From contig CAWETK010000009.1 of the NCBI GenBank assembly GCA_963811905.1, positions 186,001 through 250,000 of the forward strand: DNA of 64,000 nt, given 5' to 3'. A program made the position numbers and the translations under genes. Below, piece by piece: positions 33,843 through 43,139 of this stretch. Within the stretch, counting starts at the first letter, position 1, and every line of letters begins with the position of its first letter. Under the pieces are notes generated by a model. The model worked only from the letters and a program-made list of their open reading frames with translations. It was not told the origin of the DNA and made no database searches. Source of the DNA: DATFVA01 sp963811905 (GTDB taxonomy: Bacteria > Bacteroidota > Ignavibacteria > Ignavibacteriales > Ignavibacteriaceae).

Positions 33843-34019
33843 GGCCTACCTTTGAATTTGATTGAGGCAAAAGTAATAAAAGGTCGCAGAATAGAGTTAC
33901 GATTTCCGCTCAATTAGTTGTGAATTTTGTGCAGGTGCGCAAAAATGATAAAAGTGAAGGAATTACCGGGGATAAAACCGCGAGAATAGATGTATCCAAT
34001 TAAATGAAATGTAAAAATT

Positions 34020-37000
34020 TTATTTTTTCAATTTCACATATTCACTTGGAGAACAGCCGAATTTTTCCTTAAAACTATGTGTAAAACCCGGTGTATCGCT
34101 GAATCCGATTCTATAAGCAATTTCTGAAATATTGCCGGATTTATTTATCAGTAATTGCGAGGCATAATCCAATTTAGTTGAACGGATCAGCTTTCCGGCA
34201 GATTGATTGATCAAACCGTTTAATTTTCTATTTAATTGAGAAACACTCATTCCTACCTCCCCGGCGAGGATAGTTACACTGAATGAAGGATCTTCAATAT
34301 GTTCTTTAATATTGCTGAATACTTTATTAAGGAATTCTTTATCTATCGGTTTTGCTTCAATTTCACTTGGATTGATTGCACTGATTTCCTTATACCGTTC
34401 TTTCAGCAGACTACGCAGTTTTATAAGGTTATTCACCCTTGCCTGCAGTTCCTTTGTACTGAAAGGTTTTACCAGGTAGTCATCTACGCCGGTATCAAGT
34501 CCTTTCAGTTTGCTTTCTTCATCAGCTTTGGCGGTAAGCATAATAATGGGGATATGGCTGGTTTTGTTATCCAGCTTAAGTCTTCCTGTCAATTCAAATC
34601 CATTCATTGCCGGCATCATAACATCGGTGATTATGAGATCGGGAATATAATTCAATGCTTTTTTAACCCCTTCTTCACCATTCTTTGCTTCTATTATCCT
34701 GAAATCCCTTTCGAGATTTTCTTTTATATAAGAACGCATATCGGAATTATCTTCAACAACGAGTATAACTTCTTTATCAGTATCAGATCCTTCAGTATTC
34801 TCATCCTCATTTTCTTCAAGTTCTGCAGTAAATGTTTCAATTTCTCCTGTATTTTCCGTGTCTTTAATAATCTCAATAAACTCAACGTTCGGTTCACTTA
34901 TGAATTGATCTTTTCCCGGCGGAAGCTGTATGCAGAACTCAGTTCCTTTTCCCTCAGAACTTTTAACAGAAATAATTCCCTTATGCAGCTGTACAAGCTC
35001 TTTGACTATTGCCAGTCCTATTCCAGTGCCTTCATATACTCGTGTCTGGGAACTATCGACCTGATAAAACCGGTCGAATATATGAGTAAGGTCCTGAGGC
35101 TTTATACCGATACCGGTATCCGATACAGATATTCGGACATAGCCCGATATATTTTCATCCAGTGAGATACTCATAGAAATAGTACCGTTTTCCGGAGTAA
35201 ACTTTATTGCGTTTGAAATTAAATTATTAAAAACCTCTTCGATCTTTTCCCTGTCTATATAGAGATAGATATCTCCGGGGTTCCGTTTAAATTCCAGTTT
35301 TATATTCTGCCTTTCTGTCAGAGACTCGAAAGCCGAAAGTATTTTACGCAGAAAGGAGTTCATTTCGGTATAAGAGACTTTCATCTTAAACTCGCCCGAT
35401 TCCAGTTTGCTCAATTCCAGTAATCGGTTTATAAGAGCCTGAAGCTGCTTTGAATTTGACAATGCCGTTTTAAGTTTCTTTCGGGTAAATTCTGCCGGTG
35501 ATGCCCCGAGGAGGCTTTCTATCTGACCCATGATGAGTGTAAGCGGTGTTCTGAACTCGTGTGAAATATTGGCAAAGAAGTTTGATTTCAGTCTGTCAAG
35601 TTCAAGCAGTTTTTTTGCCTGTTCTTCAAGTATGTCTTTTTGCCTGCGGACTTCATTGGTTCTTTTATCGACTATTGCTTCAAGTTCAATATTTCTTTTT
35701 TCAAGGATCCGGAACCGGAGGTTAATCAGCCACCAGATCCCGGAGATTAATAAAAGAGAGAAAAGAAGAATTGCCCAGAATGATTTATACCAGGGTGATG
35801 GAATATAAAAAGTAAACGATGCCGGTTTGCTTAATTCCCCGAGAATATTCATTGCCTGCACATTGAATTTATAAACTCCGGAAGACAGGTTCGTGTATTC
35901 TTTTCTATTATCAGTAGTCCAATCCGACCATTTAGAATTAAACCCTTCGAGCGAATATCTGAATTTACTGCTGCCCTCACGAAAATAGCTTGATGACGTA
36001 TAATTTATACCAATTGAATTAACGCCGGGGAAAAGTTTCCACTCTTTACCGGAAAGCTCAGGAGAAGAGAATCCTCCGTAATAGATTGCGGAATCTCCGT
36101 CGATATTAAAATTCCGTAAAATCGCATTAAAATCTTTCTGATTGGAGTGCAGGTCTGTTTCGTTAAGATCGAATCTATAAAGCTTTTCGCCGTAGGTAAT
36201 CCAGAGGAGGTTCTTATTATACTTATCAGGGAATAATCGATATGGAGAAAAAGCAGAAATATGATCCATTATTATTTTTAACTGGGGCAGGGGTTCCCAT
36301 TTAAATGAGGAGTTTTTCCCGGAAATAATTCTGCCTATCTCAGGGTTATTGTCCTTGCTTCCCGCAATCCAGATATTATCATCAGCATCTTTTTTAATAT
36401 CAGCTATTTTGAAATCCTTTACAAAATATTTGCCGAATGAGGTGTCGATTACAAACTTATCCGACGCTTTGTCGAATTTCATCAGGCCGTTCTCTGTTCC
36501 GAAAATCACCCTGTTCTTATAATCAATAAAAGGCTGTTGTCTGCCCGACAGAAAGTTTTCATACCTTGAAATTGTATAGGATGAGTTATTACCGTTATAG
36601 TCGGGAATAATTCTCAATAGTCCTTTATTATAGGACGAAAGCCAGAGCGTGCCGTCTGCATCTTCAACTACCTGGGTAATAATTTCAGAAACCCCGGGTA
36701 TCCTTCCGTCATCTGTCCACTCACCGTTAACAAGGCGCATTTTAGCAAGTCCGTCGTGAAGCCCCACATAAATAATATCAGGCTTAACTTTAGATCTGCA
36801 GAACGAATACGCAAACCTCCAGCCCGTTTTAATGCTGACAGCCTTATTATCCTGTATCTTATAAATGCCATGTGTTGTTGCCCCAAGCTGGCAGCTGCCG
36901 AGGTCAAGGAGCTCCCACGATTCAGAATTTATTCCGTCGACAAGTTTGAACAGAGATTCTGTGTTACCGGATTCGTTCGAAGAATGATAAAAACCGTTAG

Positions 37001-38147
37001 GAGTTGATAAATATAAACTGCCTTTGTGTTCATTCACAGAAAATATAATACCATCTATTCCAAAACGTGAATCAATGAGCGTTAAAGGGGAAGGATAAAT
37101 TATCTTAGCTACCCCGTTATTCAATCCCAGCCAGAGAACTCCGCTTTCGTCCGGGTACACTGACCATACAGTATTATCGCTCAGTCCGTTATTCTTATTT
37201 ATTGTCTGTAATAGTCTGCCCTTATTATTTATTACAATTAAGCCGCCTGTCTGCGTGCCGAATACATAGGTGTTATTGCTTAAGATCCCGCCTCTGAAAT
37301 ACAGCTTATTTTTAAGGATATATTCATCAGCACCGGTAATGAACCTGCTTAAGTTTTTACCATCGTACAAGTAAAAACCGTTACCCGATGTTCCTATTAA
37401 AATCTTATCTTCTGAAGGATCCGGTTTACCGGAGGAGGAATAGCTAAGCATATCATAAATTGTCTCCCTGGCAAAGGCACCGCCTCCGGGAGCAAGAGTT
37501 AATGAGTCCCCGTTCAGGGTCATAAGACCCATACCGTTTTCAGGTATATAATATTTTCCGTTCACGTAGAAAGCGGGACTAAAAATAGTTTTTGGAGTCC
37601 ATATTTTCAGATCCGGGGGAGTATGATTCTCCAGAGCTGCAGCAGGATTTTTTATAAGGAAAAGATAAGATGTGCTCTGGAAAAAGATTCCTCTTTCAGA
37701 TACCCAGATACTCCAGATATCGCCGAATTCTCTGTCGTGCTGCGGAAGGAGTGAGACGAGGGATTTGTATTTCAAAAGGCCCGAATCATCCGGTTTAAGA
37801 TAGCCGAATTCATCTACACCGCCGACATAAATAATTCCCTTTTTATCTATTGCAAGTGTTCTGGCCACTTCATTTTTAATATTAATAAGCCGCCATTCTC
37901 TCCCATCATATTCAAGCACTCCGCCTGTATTTGCAAAGTACATGACTCCGCGGTTATCCTTAATAACCGACCAGTTCTGGGGAGTTGCATTATACTCAGA
38001 AGGCAGATAATTCCTTATTATCGGGAGTCCGGTTATCAAATCTTCCGAAGGGGATTCCCGGGTCTCATTCTGCTGAGCAAGACAGAATATCAAATTCGGG
38101 AAGAGAAGAAGGAAATATAGTATAAATGATTTCAAGAGAGACGGCAT
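34020..38147 (-). CDS. Hybrid two-component regulator (propeller, Y_Y_Y, kinase, receiver, AraC)
   Basis: A 1375-residue one-protein signalling system. Order: signal peptide (LYFLLLFPNLIFCLA), two periplasmic seven-bladed regulator propellers (GVMYFANTGGVLEYDGREWR; WSVYPDESGVLWLGLNNGVA; DADGTLWLSSYNKGLLRI), Y_Y_Y domain (~705-772), membrane span (~785-810, FWAILLFSLLLISGIWWLI), histidine kinase (NISHEFRTPL, His ~864; ATPase with DTGIGIKPQDL and GTGIGLAIV), receiver (VVEDNSDMRSY, phospho-Asp in IITDVMMP ~1173, Lys in VKPFS), and a C-terminal AraC helix-turn-helix (IAYRIGFSDTPGFTHSFKEK). Such proteins sense glycans or other periplasmic ligands and control nearby genes. It may regulate the four T9SS genes that follow on the same strand; this is inference. 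Confidence 0.95.
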   Translation of the reverse strand: MPSLLKSFILYFLLLFPNLIFCLAQQNETRESPSEDLITGLPIIRNYLPSEYNATPQNWSVIKDNRGVMYFANTGGVLEYDGREWRLINIKNEVARTLAIDKKGIIYVGGVDEFGYLKPDDSGLLKYKSLVSLLPQHDREFGDIWSIWVSERGIFFQSTSYLFLIKNPAAALENHTPPDLKIWTPKTIFSPAFYVNGKYYIPENGMGLMTLNGDSLTLAPGGGAFARETIYDMLSYSSSGKPDPSEDKILIGTSGNGFYLYDGKNLSRFITGADEYILKNKLYFRGGILSNNTYVFGTQTGGLIVINNKGRLLQTINKNNGLSDNTVWSVYPDESGVLWLGLNNGVAKIIYPSPLTLIDSRFGIDGIIFSVNEHKGSLYLSTPNGFYHSSNESGNTESLFKLVDGINSESWELLDLGSCQLGATTHGIYKIQDNKAVSIKTGWRFAYSFCRSKVKPDIIYVGLHDGLAKMRLVNGEWTDDGRIPGVSEIITQVVEDADGTLWLSSYNKGLLRIIPDYNGNNSSYTISRYENFLSGRQQPFIDYKNRVIFGTENGLMKFDKASDKFVIDTSFGKYFVKDFKIADIKKDADDNIWIAGSKDNNPEIGRIISGKNSSFKWEPLPQLKIIMDHISAFSPYRLFPDKYNKNLLWITYGEKLYRFDLNETDLHSNQKDFNAILRNFNIDGDSAIYYGGFSSPELSGKEWKLFPGVNSIGINYTSSSYFREGSSKFRYSLEGFNSKWSDWTTDNRKEYTNLSSGVYKFNVQAMNILGELSKPASFTFYIPSPWYKSFWAILLFSLLLISGIWWLINLRFRILEKRNIELEAIVDKRTNEVRRQKDILEEQAKKLLELDRLKSNFFANISHEFRTPLTLIMGQIESLLGASPAEFTRKKLKTALSNSKQLQALINRLLELSKLESGEFKMKVSYTEMNSFLRKILSAFESLTERQNIKLEFKRNPGDIYLYIDREKIEEVFNNLISNAIKFTPENGTISMSISLDENISGYVRISVSDTGIGIKPQDLTHIFDRFYQVDSSQTRVYEGTGIGLAIVKELVQLHKGIISVKSSEGKGTEFCIQLPPGKDQFISEPNVEFIEIIKDTENTGEIETFTAELEENEDENTEGSDTDKEVILVVEDNSDMRSYIKENLERDFRIIEAKNGEEGVKKALNYIPDLIITDVMMPAMNGFELTGRLKLDNKTSHIPIIMLTAKADEESKLKGLDTGVDDYLVKPFSTKELQARVNNLIKLRSLLKERYKEISAINPSEIEAKPIDKEFLNKVFSNIKEHIEDPSFSVTILAGEVGMSVSQLNRKLNGLINQSAGKLIRSTKLDYASQLLINKSGNISEIAYRIGFSDTPGFTHSFKEKFGCSPSEYVKLKK

Positions 38148-38224
38148 ATTATTTTCAAAATAAAAAGTAACGCAAAAGGGAGATTAAAAATAAGCATAAT
38201 TTTCCCCCTGCGAATTAATAAATT

Positions 38225-38593
38225 TTAATTCTTTTTTTCTCTCTGCATTTTCTTTATCAGCTCATTTCCTTTATCCCAGACACGGAGATCGATATTACCG
38301 GCTTCGTGCAGTTTCAGAGCCATTTCAAAATTATATTTGAATGCCAGGGCCCGGCAGTCGGCAGCTCCGCATAATGCCGGTGTATGATCGTGGATGCTGC
38401 AGCCGTTGACAGCAAGATAAATGCAGTCGCCGTTAGGTTTATGTGCAAGCATCAAAGCACCCGGGATGTAAGGATGAGGTTCTGTGAGATAACTGTCCGT
38501 ATCATCTTCGTTAAGCAGTCTTACGGCATCCCCCTGGCAGCATAGAGTACACCCATCGCATGGAACTTTTACATTTTTATTTCCGGTTTTCAT
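38225..38593 (-). CDS. YkgJ-type cysteine-cluster protein
   Basis: About 122 residues. Two in-frame ATGs exist; the inner one (38593) is chosen because GGAG lies 9 bases before it, the outer one being at 38611. The protein has the UPF0153/YkgJ signature: CDGCTLCC near the N-terminus, then GDCIYL, GCSIHDHTPALC and a further GAADCRAL. These cysteines are expected to bind Fe-S or zinc. The biochemical role is not known for this subfamily. Its upstream region contains an array of 11-bp direct repeats. It is transcribed in the same direction as the phosphatase gene 238 bp upstream. Confidence 0.82.
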   Translation of the reverse strand: MKTGNKNVKVPCDGCTLCCQGDAVRLLNEDDTDSYLTEPHPYIPGALMLAHKPNGDCIYLAVNGCSIHDHTPALCGAADCRALAFKYNFEMALKLHEAGNIDLRVWDKGNELIKKMQREKKN

Positions 38594-38640
38594 TTTAATT
38601 ATCTCCGGCATTCAGAGTATATTTATGAAGGATTTATAAC

Positions 38641-38708
38641 GTATTCAGGACACATTCAGGACAGAACTTCAAGACGTATTCAGGACGTATTCAGGACGTA
38701 TTCAGATA
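38641..38708. repeat. 11-bp direct repeats (GTATTCAGGAC), helically phased
   Basis: Exact or near-exact copies of GTATTCAGGAC start at 38641, 38652 (ACATTCAGGAC), 38676, 38687 and 38698 (GTATTCAGATA). The 11-bp steps put each copy on nearly the same face of the helix. The repeats lie 50-115 bp upstream of the YkgJ-type gene start. They could be a regulator-binding array or slipped-strand product. Confidence 0.7.
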
Positions 38709-38831
38709 CTTGTTGAATCGTATTTAACCCATAGTTAATACCTGCCGATTTCTTTCGAGCGGATATAATTCGCTTAGCCCGATTCAGTCCGAAGGAAAAA
38801 AATTGAACCGGGTATATTCAACAAAGGAAGA

Positions 38832-39806
38832 TTAAACTTTTTTTAATATAGCGGCAGTTACATCATCAGAGGGTTTAGCCGCTTTCATAAAAGAATTATG
38901 TTCATTGAACAATTTATCGAGTATAAGTTCAGGGGTCTCTTTACCTGATTTCAGGTAGCTTTCAATCAGCCGGTTTTCACCATACTCATCTCCGCCTGAA
39001 AATGATTCTGTAAGTCCGTCCGTGTAAACAAGGACAGTATCTCCTGGTTCCATTTCATAGCGGCTGAGGCCATATTCCGACGAACAGAATAGTCCCACTG
39101 GAATACCAGTCGCTTTTATTTTAGTAACATTATTTTCTTTTAAGAGGATCGGAGGATTATGTCCGGCTATGCAGAATTCAATCACGCCGTCAGGGGTTCC
39201 TTTTCCGAAAACCATTGTTGCGTAATTATTTGAAAGGATACTTTCGCAGAACAGTCTGTTTGTGCGCCTGACAATCTCGTGAAGAGGGAGTCCGAATGTA
39301 AGGAAGCTTCTGGTAAGAGCGTGCAGCTGCGACATCATCAGGGATGCGGAAATTCCTTTACCTGAGACATCACCGAGGACAAGGAAGAAGGAGTTGTCTT
39401 CCTGCTGTATGAAATCGCAGAAATCTCCGCTGACAATGCCTGCAGGGTGATACCTATAGCTGAACTGCCAGCCGTCAATATTTATATTGTTTTTCGGAAG
39501 AAGCCCACGCTGGACTTTACCGGCGAGCTCAAGATCCTGTTCAAGTGCGCGCTGCTGTTCATTGTTAAGGTGATCAAGACAGACGGAAATCATTGGATCA
39601 AACGCCAGTCTTTCCGGCTCTATCTGGTCATGGCATACTTCACAGATACCGAACGAACCTTTGTCTATTCGTTCAAGGGTTCTGTCAATCTGCTGCAGCA
39701 GCCTGTAGATCTTTACAGGTTCAGTGAGATTTTTTGCACTATGTTCGAGACGCTCCCTGCGCTCTGATAACTGTTTCCGTAGGAAGGGGAGGTTTAAGTT
39801 TTCCAT
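38832..39806 (-). CDS. SpoIIE-type PP2C phosphatase with N-terminal TraR/DksA-like zinc finger
   Basis: A 324-residue cytoplasmic protein. Residues 1-90 form a coiled coil (LRKQLSERRERLEHSAKNL) and a TraR/DksA-like finger (GICEVCHDQIEPERLAFDPM, then VCLDH), with ligands C-x2-C-x17-C-x2-H rather than four cysteines. Residues ~95-324 are a SpoIIE/RsbU-type phosphatase: VSGDFCDF, LGDVSGKGISASLMMS, YATMVFG, AGHNPP, LVYTDGLTE, SDDVTAAIL. Such phosphatases dephosphorylate anti-anti-sigma factors in partner-switching systems. The zinc-finger fusion may place it on RNA polymerase or replace the usual sensor domain. No STAS or anti-sigma gene is in the window. Confidence 0.88.
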   Translation of the reverse strand: MENLNLPFLRKQLSERRERLEHSAKNLTEPVKIYRLLQQIDRTLERIDKGSFGICEVCHDQIEPERLAFDPMISVCLDHLNNEQQRALEQDLELAGKVQRGLLPKNNINIDGWQFSYRYHPAGIVSGDFCDFIQQEDNSFFLVLGDVSGKGISASLMMSQLHALTRSFLTFGLPLHEIVRRTNRLFCESILSNNYATMVFGKGTPDGVIEFCIAGHNPPILLKENNVTKIKATGIPVGLFCSSEYGLSRYEMEPGDTVLVYTDGLTESFSGGDEYGENRLIESYLKSGKETPELILDKLFNEHNSFMKAAKPSDDVTAAILKKV

Positions 39807-40012
39807 TCTTTAACCTCGTATTTGAAAATGTCATTCATAATATAACTTTATTTTTAAGCTAACACAATCCGATCAAATTGAATGTTCTTTAAATTGCGGG
39901 AAACAATTATGTCCATAGTAATATAATACTGTCATAGCGCGGCATAGCCGGCAACCAAAAGCAAACTTAAATAGGTAAGGAACTCTATGAATTATTGAAC
40001 ATTTTTTGATTT

Positions 40013-40132
40013 CGGTGGCTTCGATATCCCGCGTTGAAAACTTATAAGAATGCGCGCGGGATTTCGTCCGGCAGCTGCCGGACTCAACAGCCCGCCTAAA
40101 ATTGAAGGCGAGGGCGGGCCACTCAGCCACCG
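40013..40132. repeat. Cloverleaf-like inverted-repeat element
   Basis: An outer stem CGGTGGCT (40013-40020) pairs with AGCCACCG (40125-40132). Enclosed are three further stems in a row: ATCCCGCG/CGCGGGAT (40026-40033 with 40055-40062), the perfect palindrome GTCCGGCAGCTGCCGGAC (40066-40083), and GCCCGCC/GGCGGGC (40090-40096 with 40113-40119). The local GC content is far above its surroundings. This would form a four-way junction as single-stranded DNA or RNA. Confidence 0.65.
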
Positions 40133-40446
40133 CTATACGTTACAAACTATTGTGAGTTGTAATATCCTGGCCAAAAAAACAAAAATCTGACTGAGGATAC
40201 TATATTCGTTCTTATTGTGTCGCCGCTCTGCGGCTCTGGTTACAATTAAAGCAAAGAAACAGCAGACAGGCAGATCTTCATAATTCTTCCAATACTGGTC
40301 ACCGTTCTAATAAAAATTGAAGTTTTCATTAAGGTTAACCGCGGATATATCAGGCGAGGCGGAGTAAGTTATAAGCCGATCATAAGTGTTTTAAGAGTTT
40401 AAAGCCGTTAAAACGATTAGCATTATCTCATTGGTCATCTACTGGG

Positions 40447-40560
40447 GGTTGACCTAAAAGTAAGAAATCTTAGAATTCGAAAAGATTTCTCGGTCGAAGA
40501 CTCCCCAACCTATCGGTTGGTAAACTCGAAATGACATTGTCTTGCTTTTTAGTCAGCCCC
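40447..40560. repeat. Short inverted-repeat element, copy of 12182-12294
   Basis: It shares AAAAGATTTCTCGGTCGAAG and the right end CGAAATGACATTGTCTT(G)CTTTTTAGTCAGCC with the element at 12182-12294. An additional CCAACCTATCGGTTGG palindrome is inserted in the centre of this copy. The left end has diverged (GACCTAAAAGTAAG). Confidence 0.6.
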
Positions 40561-41281
40561 TTGAGCTTTGTAAAATACTTTCTCAGTGTATGGCGGAGGC
40601 TGATGAAGGCGTTGATAATTTCAACAGTACTGACAAAATGTCAGTCGCCGTTGTTATTCAGTATTAGTGCAGTAGAAATGCAGTATTAGTGCAGTATTAG
40701 AACTCAAAATGAGACAGTGCAAAAACGGCCAAAATAGGCAATTTTCGGCTGTTGAATAAGTCTACATTTGACAAAATGTCAGTGTCTGAAAGTGAGGCGG
40801 GAGGGGGCATTGGAGGAACTAAGTGAGGGGGAGACTTAGGGACTGAGGGACTGAGAGACTTAGAGATGGGATATGAGAGACTTAGAGACTAAGGGATTGA
40901 GAGACTTGGGGATGGAGGGAGATGGAGGGAGATTCGGAATAGTTCGTATAAAGATATATTAAATTTTTTTAGATTTCCAGATGTTCACTTCAATGCGGCT
41001 AAAGCCTCATCCATCTTTGATTTATAAGTCCGTCGGATAAATCCGACGGCAATGATCCTTCGAGGATTTAAAGATAAGGACAGCCTATAATAGAGTTGGT
41101 CAATTAACACACAGGAGAGAAAGGGATCGCTGGCAGAGCTGCATTGCGAAAGGCAGGGATATATTGAAACATTTTAGAATTCGAGGAGTCTTTCCGATCT
41201 TTTTCAGAATTATTTATTATCAATTTTTTTAATAGCTGTCTGTAGTATATTTGTCCCGGAATTATGATAACAATTGTCTGA

Positions 41282-42607
41282 ATGAACTCTCCCAGGAACA
41301 ATCTCAAGCTTGCATTCCGTGCTTTAAGTCACCGGAACTTCAAGCTTTTTGTTTCAGGCCAAAGTCTATCTCTTATAGGTACCTGGATTCAGCAGGTTGC
41401 AATAACCTGGCTTGTTTACCGTCTTACCAATTCCGCATTTATGCTTGGCATTGTCGGGTTCTCGGGACAGCTTCCGCTGTTTATAATTGCGCCTTTTGCG
41501 GGTGTACTTGCAGATAAGACAAACCGCCATAAGCTGCTTCTTTATACTCAATCTCTTGCTCTTCTGCAGGCTCTGATCCTTTCATTCCTGGTATTCACAG
41601 AAGCAATTCAAATATGGCAGCTGATAATTCTAAGCGTAATACTCGGCATCATCAATGCCTTCGATATGCCGGTACGTCAGGCTTTCGTAGTTGAAATGCT
41701 TGATAATAAGAAAGAAGATCTTGGTAATGCGATTGCATTTAACTCCTCAATGGTAAATGCAGCGAGACTTGTGGGTCCTTCTATAGCAGGGATACTTATT
41801 GCTACGGTAGGGGAAGGCTGGTGCTTCCTGATAAATGCAGTAAGTTTTTTTGCAGTTGTAGTTTCATTATTAAGGATGAAAGTTGAACCTGTAACTTTTA
41901 AGTCCCGTGAATCAAAAGTACTCAAACAGTTATCGGAAGGGTTTAACTACACTTTCGGCTTTGCCCCCATACGTTATTTAATTATCCTGCTGGCAGTAAT
42001 AAGCCTGATGAGTACTTCTATTACATTACTCGCACCTGTCATTGCAAAAGAATATCTTGGCGGCGGTGCCGATACGTTCGGCTTTCTGATGAGCGCATAC
42101 GGGTCGGGTGCTCTGCTCGGCGCCTTTTATCTGCTTAATAAAAAGAACGTGCTGGGACTTGGAAGGCTTATAGGGATTGCAGTTTCAGTATTCGGCACTA
42201 GTTTAATAGTCTTCTCATTCTCGCGGGTATTTCTTTTTTCCATAATTATAATGGCTTTAGCGGGACTTGGTATGATGCTCCATATTGCATCTACAAATAC
42301 TCTCCTTCAGACGTTATCTGATGAAAGCAAACGCGGCAGGGTAATGAGTTTCTATGCTATGGCTTTCAGGGGAATGAGTCCTTTCGGAAGTCTTCTTGCC
42401 GGCGGACTTGGAAGCAGTATCGGCGCCCCCTCTGCCATTTTGCTCAGCGGTTCAGTATGCCTCGTTAGTGCTGCTTTCTATTTGTACAAGCTTCCCGTTA
42501 TAAGGAATTTAGTAAGACCAATATACAGGAGTATGGGAATTCTGCCGGAAATTGCTGAAGGGGTTGAACAGGCAACCAATCCGACTGTCAAATCTGAGGA
42601 TTATTAA
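41282..42607 (+). CDS. Major facilitator superfamily exporter (EntS-like, MFS_3)
   Basis: A 441-residue protein with about 12 membrane segments. The N-terminal region (ALSHRNFKLFVSGQSLSLIGTWIQQVAITWLV), the loop AGVLADKTNRHKLLL between segments 2 and 3, and DMPVRQAFVVEML are typical of the MFS_3/EntS-like group, which exports siderophores, drugs or other small molecules by proton antiport. Substrate cannot be deduced. The gene stands alone, convergent with the acetyltransferase gene (12 bp between stops), and is preceded by a long non-coding repeat region. Confidence 0.88.
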   Translation: MNSPRNNLKLAFRALSHRNFKLFVSGQSLSLIGTWIQQVAITWLVYRLTNSAFMLGIVGFSGQLPLFIIAPFAGVLADKTNRHKLLLYTQSLALLQALILSFLVFTEAIQIWQLIILSVILGIINAFDMPVRQAFVVEMLDNKKEDLGNAIAFNSSMVNAARLVGPSIAGILIATVGEGWCFLINAVSFFAVVVSLLRMKVEPVTFKSRESKVLKQLSEGFNYTFGFAPIRYLIILLAVISLMSTSITLLAPVIAKEYLGGGADTFGFLMSAYGSGALLGAFYLLNKKNVLGLGRLIGIAVSVFGTSLIVFSFSRVFLFSIIIMALAGLGMMLHIASTNTLLQTLSDESKRGRVMSFYAMAFRGMSPFGSLLAGGLGSSIGAPSAILLSGSVCLVSAAFYLYKLPVIRNLVRPIYRSMGILPEIAEGVEQATNPTVKSEDY

Positions 42608-42619
42608 ATTGTTCAGGAA

Positions 42620-43075
42620 TCACCCGATCAGCTTTTCATAGCATACACTATCCGGATCATCCTTGTGTCTTCCGTATGCTGTTATTTTGGTGTACCCCGA
42701 TTTTTCATATAAATTCATTGCTTCAGGCTGTTTGGTTCCTGTCTCAAGAATTAATCTTTTATAGTTCATTTCTGCTGCATTTGCTTCAAGTTCTCTCAGA
42801 ATCAGTTTCGATAACCCTTCGCCCCTATGTTCAACTTTAACATACATCCTTTTGATCTCAGCTGTTTCAGCATTGAAATGTTTTAAGGCACCGCAGGCTG
42901 CAGCGTTACTATTTTCATCTACTGCAGCGAAGAAAATCATCATATTTTTATTTTCCTCAACAAATTCTTCCAGACTTCCTTTTCCATATCTCAGTTCAAG
43001 GTCTGCATGAAGCGCAATAGACATATCTGAGATTTCCTTTGAGTTGTTGGGAAGGTTAATAATCTTATAATCCAT
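42620..43075 (-). CDS. GNAT family N-acetyltransferase
   Basis: A 151-residue acyl-CoA-dependent acetyltransferase. The acetyl-CoA pyrophosphate loop is HRGEGLSKLIL (Q/R-x-x-G-x-G/A form), preceded by the strand EIKRMYVKVE, and followed by YKRLILETGTKQPEAMNLYEKSGY, the usual C-terminal half of GNATs of the YjgM/PhnO-like type. Substrate unknown. It is 65 bp downstream of the peptide-transporter-like gene on the same strand and may be co-transcribed with it. Confidence 0.88.
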   Translation of the reverse strand: MDYKIINLPNNSKEISDMSIALHADLELRYGKGSLEEFVEENKNMMIFFAAVDENSNAAACGALKHFNAETAEIKRMYVKVEHRGEGLSKLILRELEANAAEMNYKRLILETGTKQPEAMNLYEKSGYTKITAYGRHKDDPDSVCYEKLIG

Positions 43076-43139
43076 AAATTTTATCCGGCTCTATTAGTTT
43101 GTTGAAATCCGCGCACTTCTTTTAAGTTCCGCACGGCAT

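Larger units (their letters stand above)
39807..41281. other. 1.5-kb repeat-rich intergenic region
   Basis: No supported gene. It contains the cloverleaf-like inverted-repeat element at 40013-40132, the second copy of the ~113-bp inverted-repeat element (40447-40560), a pair of AGTGCAGTAT(TAGTGCAG) direct repeats near 40665-40695, a repeated ACAAAATGTCAGT at 40633 and 40768, and a purine-rich GAGAGACTTAGAGAC run at 40806-40935. The 85-codon minus-strand frame at 39873-40130 lies over the cloverleaf and is judged spurious. Confidence 0.6.

Noticed and set aside
34299..35165. A 288-codon plus-strand frame opposite the hybrid regulator
   Set aside because: Its peptide is Phe/Ile/Cys-rich with no domain, and the minus-strand gene is a fully conserved multi-domain protein. 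It is an antisense shadow.
39873..40130. An 85-codon minus-strand frame
   Set aside because: It covers the cloverleaf inverted repeats, shows no family similarity and has biased composition caused by the palindromes.
40013..40145. Integron attC site
   Set aside because: The ends lack a clear GTTRRRY/RYYYAAC pair in the required positions and no integrase is in the window, so only the folded structure is reported.
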